DNA from: an uncultured Bacilli bacterium
GTDB lineage: Bacteria > Bacillota_I > Bacilli_A > RF39 > UBA660
Direction: 5' to 3'
DNA: 9,364 nucleotides
Assembly: GCA_944358685.1 (NCBI GenBank)
Contig: CALVRQ010000097.1
Span: 1-9,364, forward strand
The notes under the pieces were generated by a model. It saw only the letters and a program-made list of their open reading frames with translations. It searched no databases and was not told the DNA's origin. The position numbers and the translations under genes were made by a program. Below are positions 1 to 6,144 of this stretch, piece after piece; the first letter of the stretch is position 1, and the number at the start of each line of letters is the position of its first letter.

Positions 1-40
1 GATTACAAGTCAGTTGCTCTACCAGTTGAGCTATTCCGGC
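1..40 (-). tRNA. tRNA-Thr (anticodon UGU), 3' half cut off by window edge
   Basis: The 5' part of a tRNA reads from position 40 leftwards. It has a 7-nt acceptor strand (GCCGGAA), a D arm with GCTC/GAGC stem, and an anticodon arm whose loop CTTGTAA carries TGT at positions 5-7. UGU decodes threonine ACA. The T arm and the acceptor 3' strand lie beyond the left edge. It follows tRNA-Val by 8 nt and is probably on the same transcript. Confidence 0.93.
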
Positions 41-48
41 AAAAAAAA

Positions 49-125
49 TGGTGGGCGCTATAGGACTCGAACCTATGACCCCCTGCTTGTAAGGCAGGTG
101 CTCTAACCAACTGAGCTAAGCGCCC
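49..125 (-). tRNA. tRNA-Val (anticodon UAC), CCA encoded
   Basis: A complete 77-nt tRNA. The acceptor stem pairs GGGCGCT (5' end at 125) with AGCGCCC. The D stem is GCTC/GAGC, the anticodon loop is CTTACAA with TAC at 89-91, and the T arm contains GGTTCGAGTCC. The discriminator A at 52 is followed by a genome-encoded CCA at 49-51. UAC decodes valine GUA. It is the first gene of a tRNA cluster that continues leftwards with tRNA-Thr. Confidence 0.97.
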
Positions 126-148
126 GATTAACTCCCTAGACAACTATG

Positions 149-177
149 ATTATATTATTTATCGAATTATTTGTCAA
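149..177 (-). promoter_or_regulatory. Perfect-consensus vegetative promoter of the tRNA cluster
   Basis: On the minus strand TTGACA (172-177) is separated by exactly 17 nt from TATAAT (149-154). Transcription would start near 142, about 17 nt before tRNA-Val. The -35 box lies inside the last codons of the S1-domain gene. A perfect sigma-A promoter is expected for a stable-RNA operon. Confidence 0.88.
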
Positions 178-544
178 TACTATTTGCTTCATTTTTTTGC
201 TTTTTTATTTGTTTAGTTATCCAAAAGGGTAATTTTTGCCTTAATGTAGTAAATCCATGAGGTGTTTCAATAATTTTACGACGTTTAGGTTTTCCATTGA
301 TTTTATAGTTAATATTCTTTATACTGAGTTTTAAATGGGCTTCTTCATCATCGACATCCAAGATTTCAACATATATATGGTCACCAACATTTACAAAGTC
401 ATGAATGTCTTTGACGAAACCTTTTGATATTTCAGATATATGAATTAATCCTGTATAATATTCATCAAATGACATAAAAGCACCATATGGCTCTATACAG
501 GTAACGGTTCCTTTAACTACTTTTCCTTTCATATATTTAGTCAT
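167..544 (-). CDS. S1-domain RNA-binding protein, YugI/CvfD (GSP13) type
   Basis: A 125-residue cytosolic protein with one S1 domain at about residues 7-76. Typical landmarks are G12-T-V near the first strand, YGAFMSF at 20-26 and GLIHISEIS at 32-40. After the domain comes a basic tail (KPKRRK at 85-90, and a lysine-rich end). This single-S1 architecture of about 120-130 residues matches Bacillus YugI (general stress protein 13) and streptococcal CvfD, which bind RNA or ribosomes in stress-linked post-transcriptional control. The start is ATG at 544 because AGAGGTG (550-556) precedes it by 5 nt; a longer reading frame upstream would run through this site. The gene has its own promoter. No terminator hairpin is visible after the stop, and the tRNA promoter begins in its last codons, so readthrough into the tRNAs is possible. 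The assignment is by domain; the exact role is inferred. Confidence 0.87.
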   Translation of the reverse strand: MTKYMKGKVVKGTVTCIEPYGAFMSFDEYYTGLIHISEISKGFVKDIHDFVNVGDHIYVEILDVDDEEAHLKLSIKNINYKINGKPKRRKIIETPHGFTTLRQKLPFWITKQIKKQKNEANSIDK

Positions 545-562
545 AACAACACCTCTTTTGTT

Positions 563-568
563 ATTATA
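563..568 (-). promoter_or_regulatory. -10 box of the S1-domain gene
   Basis: TATAAT on the minus strand, 18 nt before the ATG at 544. No good -35 box is found at 17 nt spacing (TTTTTC). The mRNA would start at about 556, at the ribosome binding site. Confidence 0.55.
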
Positions 569-592
569 ACACAATTTTATTTAAAGAAAAAG

Positions 593-621
593 TTTACCTT
601 AATAAATATTTATTATATAAT
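593..621 (+). promoter_or_regulatory. Vegetative promoter of the Nfu-type gene
   Basis: TTTACC (593-598), a 17-nt spacer, then a perfect TATAAT (616-621). The predicted start, about 628, falls on the first base of the Shine-Dalgarno site, leaving a leader of about 10 nt. It is divergent from the S1 gene promoter. Confidence 0.65.
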
Positions 622-637
622 TAGTTTGGTGATGAAT

Positions 638-865
638 ATGACTAATGAAGAAAAAATTAAAGAAATTATAAATAAATTAAGACCTTTTTTAATTGGCGAC
701 GGTGGTGATATTGAGTTTGTTAAATATGAAAATAATATTGTTTATATAAAAATGCTTGGTGCTTGTGCGGGTTGTGCACTTATTGATTATACTTTAAAAG
801 ATGGGGTTGAGGCTGCAATTAAAGAGGAAGTACCTGAAGTTAAAGAGGTTGTTAATGTTACCTAA
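638..865 (+). CDS. NifU C-terminal-domain (Nfu/YutI-type) Fe-S cluster protein
   Basis: A 75-residue protein made only of the NifU C-terminal domain. It shows GDGGDIEFV at 20-28 and the cluster-binding CxxC (C43, C46) within GACAGC. Proteins of this family hold a labile Fe-S cluster between two subunits and pass it to apo-enzymes in the cytosol. It resembles Bacillus YutI, though shorter than I recall for that protein. The start at ATG 638 is chosen because GGTGA (628-632) lies 5 nt upstream; the TTG at 626 overlaps this site and is unlikely. The gene is monocistronic. Its TAA (863-865) directly abuts the stop of the convergent YutH-like gene with no intergenic base. Redox-linked clients nearby are not evident, although trpS in this window has a possible Fe-S site. 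Confidence 0.9.
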   Translation: MTNEEKIKEIINKLRPFLIGDGGDIEFVKYENNIVYIKMLGACAGCALIDYTLKDGVEAAIKEEVPEVKEVVNVT

Positions 866-1750
866 TTATTCTAACCAGTCTATTATAGGAACTGGTAAAA
901 AGGTTTTATAATAATGATATATTGTTTTTATAACATTTTCAAAATCATCAGTTTTAATGATGATTTTTTTTATTTCTTCATCTTTTTTTCTATTTGTAAT
1001 TATTTCTTCATATAAGTCAAAATAATAGGTTGGGTATATCATTCTAGCTAAGAAAAGAAGATATTCATGTGTGCTTAATTTTGTATGATTTAGATAATAT
1101 GTAAGTTCATCATTTATATCTTCACCGCTGAAAAAACGACTTTTTAAATATTCTGCCATATCTCTAACTTTAAAATCAATTGTAAGATTTAAAGGGTTAT
1201 ACAAATCATACTGTCTATCATTGATTCCAAGCCTTCTATGTGCATATACTAATGAATCATTAGTTTTTTCTAAAGAATTAACTAACTGTATGGCTGTTTC
1301 ACCAAGACCTATATAATAACTAAAACTTTCTCGTATTAATGGATGATCTGTTCCAAGCATACTAATTTGATATTCTAAATAATCGTTTTTTTGTGACCAT
1401 AGGTTTCCCCAATTATTGGGTTTTGTGGTATATGCTATGGAATTAGAAAAGGCAATTATATCATTTATATTTATTTTGTTTTCGTAATATATGGTTATCA
1501 TTAAAATATAAGGTTCATTACTTATGTAAGTTAAAATTTGATTTTGATTATTTAATATTATTGGATGAACATAGAAATTTTGACTTAAAAGGTGCATGTG
1601 CATATCGTATATTTTTTGAATTTCTTTGGTGTCTCCTAAATATTTAGTAAAAAAATATCTGGTTTGATTTAAGATAAAATAGTAGCCTTTTTCGGTTTGG
1701 TAAATATCATCAGGATATAGACTATAATAGTAGTTTATGGCATTTTTCAT
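866..1750 (-). CDS. Probable YutH-like spore coat protein (CotS/APH-like degenerate kinase fold)
   Basis: A 294-residue soluble protein without signal peptide or membrane segment. The central part reads ESFSYYIGLGETAIQ (141-155), then a degenerate catalytic-loop-like HRRL (H171), then IDF (D192) and RDMAEYLKSRFF (196-207). From memory this order matches Bacillus YutH, a coat-associated member of the CotS/aminoglycoside-phosphotransferase-like group, including the ESFPYYLGL..NAIQ and SRDLAEW stretches. The usual HxDxxxxN catalytic loop is not kept, so it is probably a pseudokinase. The start is ATG 1750, since GAGGTG lies 6 nt upstream and the GTG in that site is not the start. Upstream on its strand lie TATAAT (1785-1790) and CATAAAAT (1768-1775), the latter resembling a sigma-E -10 box. 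The divergent neighbour is a spore coat CotY/CotZ homologue, which supports the call. Family assignment is moderate, function inferred. Confidence 0.6.
   Translation of the reverse strand: MKNAINYYYSLYPDDIYQTEKGYYFILNQTRYFFTKYLGDTKEIQKIYDMHMHLLSQNFYVHPIILNNQNQILTYISNEPYILMITIYYENKININDIIAFSNSIAYTTKPNNWGNLWSQKNDYLEYQISMLGTDHPLIRESFSYYIGLGETAIQLVNSLEKTNDSLVYAHRRLGINDRQYDLYNPLNLTIDFKVRDMAEYLKSRFFSGEDINDELTYYLNHTKLSTHEYLLFLARMIYPTYYFDLYEEIITNRKKDEEIKKIIIKTDDFENVIKTIYHYYKTFLPVPIIDWLE
874..896. repeat. Short inverted repeat at the abutting gene ends
   Basis: ACCAGT (874-879) and ACTGGT (891-896) flank an 11-nt spacer inside the 3' end of the YutH-like gene, just past the Nfu stop. No T-run follows on either strand, so terminator function is doubtful. 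Confidence 0.25.
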
Positions 1751-1828
1751 AGTATGCACCTCAATTAATTTTATGAGATTTGTTATTATAGAATTACTTT
1801 AAATTAATTATTTGGGTTTTTGATGTGT

Positions 1829-1855
1829 ACTTAGTTTTGTTTTTGGAATATGTTA
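1829..1855 (+). promoter_or_regulatory. Candidate sigma-K-type promoter of the coat gene
   Basis: AC at 1829-1830, then 16 nt, then AATATGTTA (1847-1855). This matches the Bacillus sigma-K pattern AC-N16/17-CATANNNTA except for one base (A instead of C). The transcript would start near 1862, about 22 nt before the ATG. A sigma-A reading is weaker: TATATT at 1854-1859 has no good -35 box. The short, AT-rich motif carries real risk of chance match. Confidence 0.45.
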
Positions 1856-1883
1856 TATTGAGACTAAAGAAGGGGTGGATTAT

Positions 1884-2321
1884 ATGTGTAATAATTGTAA
1901 AGATAGTTCATGCATTGCAGAAATATTAACAGTAATTAATATTTTGCAATGTAATGCACAATGCTCTGATACTTGTTTAGACACTTGTGACCGTGGCTTT
2001 TTAGGTAACACTGTTTCTACTTTGGGACTTAATACAAGACCAGTAATGCTTTATACTTGCGGTGGCAATGGTACACCATGGAGTATGCCTACTACTAAAG
2101 AGAATATTGATTGTTCATCTGTAGGTGCGACATGTTCTAGTGTATTTAGAGTTGAAAAAGTAGATGGTGAGTGTGCAACTTTCAGAGTGCTTGCAGCAAA
2201 TACCGATCCAACAACATCACCTACAAGACCTTATGTGGCAACTAATTCATTTTTCACAATGAATTTAGATTGTGTATGTGCTTTAAAATGTTTAAATGAT
2301 ACACTTGTAGATGGTGTATAA
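1884..2321 (+). CDS. CotY/CotZ-family cysteine-rich spore coat protein
   Basis: A 145-residue protein with 14 cysteines (about 10 percent), at 2, 5, 10, 23, 27, 31, 35, 59, 77, 84, 97, 130, 132 and 136. The N-terminal cysteine cluster, the middle VMLYTCGG (54-61), SVFRVEKVDGECATFRVL (86-103) and the closing LDCVCALKCL (128-137) follow the CotY/CotZ/ExsY pattern. In Bacillus these proteins self-assemble into disulfide-linked lattices of the outer coat, crust or exosporium. The start is ATG 1884, with a strong AAGGGGTGG site just upstream; the GTG at 1875 is part of that site. A perfect hairpin terminator follows at the stop, so it is monocistronic, and its promoter looks sigma-K-like. The divergent YutH-like gene fits a spore-coat locus. 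It is the clearest sign in the window that the lineage sporulates. Confidence 0.9.
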   Translation: MCNNCKDSSCIAEILTVINILQCNAQCSDTCLDTCDRGFLGNTVSTLGLNTRPVMLYTCGGNGTPWSMPTTKENIDCSSVGATCSSVFRVEKVDGECATFRVLAANTDPTTSPTRPYVATNSFFTMNLDCVCALKCLNDTLVDGV

Positions 2322-2342
2322 GAAAGCTTAGGCTTTCTTTTT
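2320..2342 (+). terminator. Intrinsic terminator of the coat gene
   Basis: AAGAAAGC (2320-2327), loop TTAG, GCTTTCTT (2332-2339): an 8-bp perfect stem running into a T-run (2338-2342). The first stem bases belong to the TAA stop. Confidence 0.88.
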
Positions 2343-2394
2343 ATATGCAACAAAATACCAAAATATATTTTTGCAAAGCAAATTCTTAGTATAT

Positions 2395-2419
2395 GAAAAA
2401 ACACTCTTGTTAGAGTGTT
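2395..2419 (-). terminator. Intrinsic terminator of trpS
   Basis: On the minus strand AACACTCT, a 4-nt loop and AGAGTGTT form a perfect 8-bp stem (2400-2419), followed by a T-run (A-run 2395-2401 on the plus strand). The stem includes two bases of the trpS stop codon (2418-2420). It faces the coat-gene terminator across about 52 nt with no other feature. Confidence 0.88.
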
Positions 2420-3428
2420 AGTCAAAATAGTTAATTTTCATACTATTTTTTACTGCCTTGGTTGTTTCTTCGGCAACTTTTTTGGCTTTTTTAGAGCCTT
2501 CTTTTAGAATTTTTTCAACTTCTTTAGGATGATTTTCATAATATTTTCTCTTTTCGGCTATAGGTTTTAAAAATTCTAACATTTTAGTTACTAATTCTTT
2601 TTTACAGGCTACGCATCCACGTTTGCCAGCTTTACATTCACTACATACTGTTTTTATGTTTTCGTTGCCAATTAGTTGGTGATAATAATAAACCATACAA
2701 ACATCTGGATTTGCTTTATCATCGACTTTTATTTTATTTGGATCAGTTACAGCTCCCATGATTTTTTTTGTTACTACTTCTGGTTCATCGGCAAGAAAAA
2801 TTGCATTTCCTAGACTTTTTCCCATTTTGTCATTGCCATCCAATCCTTTAATTCTTGGAATATCGCTTAGATAAGCTTCTGGTTCAATTAATGTTTCACC
2901 ATAAATATGATTAAATTTACGAACAATTTCGCGGCATTGTTCTAAAAGAGGTAATTGATCTTCGCCAACTGGGACTAGGTTTCCTTTGAATGCTGTAATA
3001 TCTGCAGCTTGACTTACTGGATAGCCTAAAAAGCCATATGTAATTCCTTCACCAGATTCTCCAAATAATTCTTTTTTTTGTTTAATTTCAGTTTTAACAG
3101 TTGGGTTTCTCTCTAGTCTAGCAATTGTTACTAAGTTAGAATAGAAAACGGTTAATTCGGCTATTTCTGGGATGGTTGACTGAATAAAAATTGTAGCTTT
3201 ATTTGGATCAATACCAAGTGAAAGCAAATCTATTACTAAATCTTTTACGCTTCTTCTTACTTTGTCTGGATTATTGAAGTTATCGGTTAGAGCTTGAACA
3301 TCAGCTATCTCGATATAAGTATCAAATTTATCTTGAAGTTTGACCCAATTTCTACCGGCACCAAAATAATGACCCAGATGTAAGTGTCCAGTTGGTCTAA
3401 TTCCGGTTAAAATTGTTTGTTTTTCCAT
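2418..3428 (-). CDS. trpS: Tryptophanyl-tRNA synthetase with candidate [4Fe-4S]/Zn cysteine site
   Basis: A 336-residue class Ic synthetase that charges tRNA-Trp with tryptophan using ATP. The HIGH signature is HLGH (17-20) after PTG, and the KMSKS loop is KMGKS (201-205); the length is normal for bacterial TrpRS. Past the catalytic core are five clustered cysteines: C244, C262, C265, C272 and C275. C244-x20-C265-x6-C272-x2-C275 closely resembles the C-x22-C-x6-C-x2-C motif that binds a [4Fe-4S] cluster near the anticodon site in Thermotoga maritima TrpRS; zinc is the alternative. The C-terminus is lysine-rich. The start is ATG 3428, with AAAGGTGAT about 5 nt upstream. The leader is only about 13 nt, so the T-box control common for Firmicute synthetases is absent. 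It has its own promoter and terminator. Confidence 0.98.
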   Translation of the reverse strand: MEKQTILTGIRPTGHLHLGHYFGAGRNWVKLQDKFDTYIEIADVQALTDNFNNPDKVRRSVKDLVIDLLSLGIDPNKATIFIQSTIPEIAELTVFYSNLVTIARLERNPTVKTEIKQKKELFGESGEGITYGFLGYPVSQAADITAFKGNLVPVGEDQLPLLEQCREIVRKFNHIYGETLIEPEAYLSDIPRIKGLDGNDKMGKSLGNAIFLADEPEVVTKKIMGAVTDPNKIKVDDKANPDVCMVYYYHQLIGNENIKTVCSECKAGKRGCVACKKELVTKMLEFLKPIAEKRKYYENHPKEVEKILKEGSKKAKKVAEETTKAVKNSMKINYFD

Positions 3429-3447
3429 TTTCCATCACCTTTGTTTA

Positions 3448-3476
3448 ATTATACTATATTATTTTTATTACAACAA
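3448..3476 (-). promoter_or_regulatory. Vegetative promoter of trpS
   Basis: On the minus strand TTGTTG (3471-3476), 17 nt, TATAAT (3448-3453). The start near 3441 coincides with the ribosome binding site, which leaves no room for a T-box or other riboswitch. Confidence 0.75.
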
Positions 3477-3493
3477 GTAATTTTTTTATTTTA

Positions 3494-3521
3494 AAATCAA
3501 TGAATATTAACTCATTGATTT
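3494..3521 (-). terminator. Probable terminator of the patatin-PepSY operon
   Basis: AAATCAATGA (3494-3503) and TCATTGATTT (3512-3521) form a perfect 10-bp stem with an 8-nt loop, and the TGA stop of the PepSY gene lies in it. The T-run on the minus side is short (TTTTA), so termination may be partial; the trpS promoter follows at once. Confidence 0.55.
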
Positions 3522-4093
3522 ATATTTTCTCTTTGATAACTTATTATTTCACCGGCTATGGCATCTATTTCATAACTGTATTCATAATTGTTATAAATAT
3601 ACTCGATGTCATAGACTTGTCTGCCATCATCATAATCGCTTTTAGTTTCTGTAAATGTTACGTTGGATTCATTTGCTCCAGTTTCATTTAGAGCGATTGT
3701 TTTGGCTTCATCTAGGGTAATTACATTATTGTTTGTATTAGTATTACTGTTTTTACTTGAATTATTAGAATTGCTACTTTGATTATTATTTTCGTTAATA
3801 TTAGAGTTATTAATTTTAAAGTTGTTATAAATGATACGTCCATTTTTAGCATCTATCTTATATTCATATTCGGTATTATTATAATAAAATTCTACTTCAT
3901 AGCGATTATCTTTTGCTTCTAAATCAATACTTTCAAAGTAAATATCATTACTGGTTAGACCGGTATCTTTAATAATTATGTCTTTGATTTCATTTTGAGT
4001 TAAAAATGTAACTTTGATATAAACAAATATACCTATAACAACTAGTAATATTACTCCAACAATACTTAATATAATGATTAATGGTTTTTTCAT
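3512..4093 (-). CDS. Membrane-anchored protein with two PepSY-like domains
   Basis: A 193-residue protein with an N-terminal membrane anchor (about 4-27) after MKK, leaving the rest outside the cell. Two PepSY-like modules follow. The first (about 32-92) ends in YEYKIDAKNGRIIY; the second (about 124-187) starts ITLDEAKTIAL and ends YSYEIDAIAGEIISY. The matching YEYKIDAKNG and YSYEIDAIAG endings are the family hallmark. Between them (about 93-123) is a flexible linker made almost only of Asn, Ser and Thr. PepSY domains are often linked to protease inhibition or cell-envelope control, but no substrate can be named. AGGAGG precedes ATG 4093 by 6 nt. The gene starts 27 bp after the patatin gene on the same strand with no promoter between, so the two are probably co-transcribed. 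It ends with TGA. Confidence 0.82.
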   Translation of the reverse strand: MKKPLIIILSIVGVILLVVIGIFVYIKVTFLTQNEIKDIIIKDTGLTSNDIYFESIDLEAKDNRYEVEFYYNNTEYEYKIDAKNGRIIYNNFKINNSNINENNNQSSNSNNSSKNSNTNTNNNVITLDEAKTIALNETGANESNVTFTETKSDYDDGRQVYDIEYIYNNYEYSYEIDAIAGEIISYQRENINQ

Positions 4094-4120
4094 GATATTC
4101 CTCCTATTTTTATTTTAAAT

Positions 4121-5374
4121 TTAATAAACCATACGTGGACTTTTAATAATATATATGTATAAAGCAACAAGAAATTCATTAATGAATGGAACGACAAATT
4201 TAAAGGATATTTGTTTTTTTTCTATTTGATTATAAAAATATTTAACTATTTTTCGGCGATCAATTAGTCCTTCTAGGTTTTTATTTTTTATTTGAATAGA
4301 GATTTCTTCTAATTCAATGGCTTCAACATTTGATAGTGCGGTTAAAAGCCCTTTATTGTAACTTTTTATGTTATAGATATTTGATTCGTCAAAGTTGAAT
4401 ATTTTCCCGGCTTCTTCAATTAAATTATTAAAGTTATTATATAAAGTTTTATTATTTAGAATGTCTTTAAAGATATCTGTTTGAAAAATTTTATTTAATA
4501 TTTTATTATCTGAATTTTTAAAGAGTTCTTTTAGTGTTGTTTCAAAATTATCAATATATTTATTATAGTTTTTAATTAAATTATATTTTCTAAATGTATA
4601 TTTGTTTCCTTCTAATTTTCCAAAAGTTTTCATAGTGTCATTATAACCAAGTTTGATAGCTTTTCTAGCTTGCATTTTATCAAAAACTAAAAATGAGCCA
4701 ATTTTATTACGAGGGGTTATATATGTAATATCAACACTTTTATCTTTAATTATTTTTTTAAATCCAATAGCGCGCAAATCGACGGCTATGATTTCAGTAG
4801 CGCCTAAATCAATGGCTAGGTTAATTGGAAGATTATCGTAGTAGCCTCCATCAATATACATTTCATTATCAATTAGATATGGTTTAAAGGCTGGGTAACA
4901 TGAGGCGGAAGCTAGAACATAATCTTTAATGTTATTTTTTGTGAGTTCTTGTTTTGTTTTTAGTACTGGTTTTTTGCTTGTAAAGTTATAGGTAACTAGT
5001 CCATAGTTTATATTAGAGTTAAAAAACTTAGATGGTTTAAAATAATCATCAAAAATATTTTTCATTTTATAAATATCTAAGCCGCCTTCATTTATGAAAC
5101 TTTTCGCATATTGGAGGTATATTTTAGATAGTTTTTCATCTTCTACTTGGGGAAATTCATTTTCATCATATATATTTTTAAAGGTGACATGATCCCAAAA
5201 GTTTAAGGAACCTTTTAAATCATTTTGAGCGACAAATATGCCATTAATTGCCCCAACTGATGTTCCGGTAACTATATTTATTTCTTTTTTTAATTTTTTC
5301 AAGGCTTTATAAACGCCTATTTCATATGCACCTTTTGAGCCTCCGCCTGATAAAACAAGTCCTAATTTCGTCAT
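4121..5374 (-). CDS. Patatin-like phospholipase
   Basis: A 417-residue enzyme of the bacterial patatin family, expected to hydrolyse acyl esters of phospholipids or related lipids with a Ser-Asp dyad. The oxyanion loop GGGSKG is at 10-15, the nucleophile elbow GTSVG at 37-41 (Ser39), and the catalytic DGG at 175-177 (Asp175), followed by YYDNLP. ASASCYPAF (155-163) is the usual helix before the second active-site strand. The catalytic domain takes up about 1-260. The remaining 150 residues are charged and helical with a hydrophobic end (about 394-412, FVVPFINEFLVALYIYII) that could rest on the membrane; I do not recognise a domain there. No signal peptide, so it is cytosolic. GGAG lies 8 nt before ATG 5374. 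It is the first gene of an operon with the PepSY membrane protein. The true lipid substrate is unknown. Confidence 0.93.
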   Translation of the reverse strand: MTKLGLVLSGGGSKGAYEIGVYKALKKLKKEINIVTGTSVGAINGIFVAQNDLKGSLNFWDHVTFKNIYDENEFPQVEDEKLSKIYLQYAKSFINEGGLDIYKMKNIFDDYFKPSKFFNSNINYGLVTYNFTSKKPVLKTKQELTKNNIKDYVLASASCYPAFKPYLIDNEMYIDGGYYDNLPINLAIDLGATEIIAVDLRAIGFKKIIKDKSVDITYITPRNKIGSFLVFDKMQARKAIKLGYNDTMKTFGKLEGNKYTFRKYNLIKNYNKYIDNFETTLKELFKNSDNKILNKIFQTDIFKDILNNKTLYNNFNNLIEEAGKIFNFDESNIYNIKSYNKGLLTALSNVEAIELEEISIQIKNKNLEGLIDRRKIVKYFYNQIEKKQISFKFVVPFINEFLVALYIYIIKSPRMVY

Positions 5375-5392
5375 AATACCATCTCCAGTTTT

Positions 5393-5398
5393 ATTATA
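5393..5398 (-). promoter_or_regulatory. -10 box of the patatin-PepSY operon
   Basis: TATAAT on the minus strand, 18 nt before the patatin ATG. The best -35 match at 17 nt is TGGTAA (5416-5421), which is weak. It is divergent from the CmpB-type gene promoter. Confidence 0.5.
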
Positions 5399-5433
5399 CT
5401 ATAAACTTTGCTTTTTTACCACTTTATAAGGTC

Positions 5434-5462
5434 TAGACTTTGACTTCTAAATAGGGTAAAAT
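5434..5462 (+). promoter_or_regulatory. Candidate promoter of the CmpB-family gene
   Basis: TAGACT (5434-5439), 17 nt, TAAAAT (5457-5462), placing the mRNA start at about 5469, directly before the AAGGAG ribosome binding site (5470-5475). A nearby TTGACT (5440-5445) lacks a usable -10 box. Confidence 0.5.
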
Positions 5463-5481
5463 ATTGTTGAAGGAGTTAGCT

Positions 5482-6144
5482 ATGTTTGATTTTTTTTATA
5501 ATTTTATTGTGCTTAGTGCTTTATTTTTAATTTATTCTTTTGTTGGATGGATTATTGAAGTGATGTATACATTAATTGAACAAAAGAAATTTGTAAATCG
5601 AGGTTTTTTGATTGGACCTTTAGTTCCTATTTGGGGAACTGGAGCTGTTTTAATTACACTTATTTTAAAGCCATATGACAGTTTGTTTAATTTAGCAATT
5701 TCTTCGGCTTTTATTGGAACCTTTTTGGAATATGTTGTGAATTATTTGATGGAAAAATTATTTAAAGTTAGATGGTGGGATTATTCTAATTTGCCATTTA
5801 ATATAAATGGCCGAGTTTGGCTTGGTTCATCTTGTTTTTTTGGACTTGGCGGTATTTTAGTTGTGCAGATTATAAATCCAATGCTTTTTGAATTGTTTAC
5901 AATGATGAATAGAACGTTGTTTTGTGCGATTGTAATATTTTTACTTTTACTTGTTTTGACTGATTTTTGTATTTCATTTAATATTATTAATAAGTTAAAG
6001 ATTTCGGTGGATTCAGTTCGTAAAGATTATACAGAGGAAATTTCTAAGAAGGTAACAGCAATACTTATGAGTAAGTCTTTGTGGTTTAAAAGGCTTTTAA
6101 ATGCATTTCCAAATGTAAGATTTTCATTTAAAGAGAAAAAATAG
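5482..6144 (+). CDS. CmpB-family (putative ABC-transporter type IV) membrane protein
   Basis: A 220-residue polytopic protein with about five membrane segments (roughly 5-29, 44-62, 68-88, 113-133, 145-170) and a basic cytosolic tail. Family landmarks are SFVGWIIEV (19-27), FVNRGFLIGPLVPIWG (37-52), EKLFKVRWWDYS (91-102) and NINGRVWL (108-115). The family (Pfam ABC_trans_CmpB, PF06541 as I recall it) is widespread in Firmicutes. The transporter label is only by database name; no ATPase is encoded next to it and the role is unproven. The start is ATG 5482, with AAGGAG 6 nt upstream; the in-frame TTG at 5464 precedes that site and is rejected. It is monocistronic and ends in the same palindrome as the convergent gene. 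Confidence 0.85.
   Translation: MFDFFYNFIVLSALFLIYSFVGWIIEVMYTLIEQKKFVNRGFLIGPLVPIWGTGAVLITLILKPYDSLFNLAISSAFIGTFLEYVVNYLMEKLFKVRWWDYSNLPFNINGRVWLGSSCFFGLGGILVVQIINPMLFELFTMMNRTLFCAIVIFLLLLVLTDFCISFNIINKLKISVDSVRKDYTEEISKKVTAILMSKSLWFKRLLNAFPNVRFSFKEKK

Noticed and set aside
2231..2425. Minus-strand reading frame of 64 codons over the end of the coat gene
   Set aside because: It overlaps the well-supported CotY/CotZ-family gene and its terminator, and no ribosome binding site or family match is visible.
3429..3511. T-box or other riboswitch ahead of trpS
   Set aside because: The promoter places the mRNA start at about 3441, only 13 nt before the start codon, and no T-box-like stems or specifier arm are seen.
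3512..3514. Mycoplasma-type code with TGA as tryptophan
   Set aside because: The PepSY gene ends naturally in TGA within its terminator, and tryptophans in TrpRS and the CmpB-family protein are encoded by TGG.
3500..3691. Plus-strand reading frame of 63 codons opposite the PepSY gene
   Set aside because: It is antisense to a clear PepSY domain; its hydrophobic character is what AT-rich antisense sequence gives.
4653..4841. Plus-strand reading frame of 62 codons inside the patatin gene
   Set aside because: It is antisense to the region around the catalytic Asp; no start signals.
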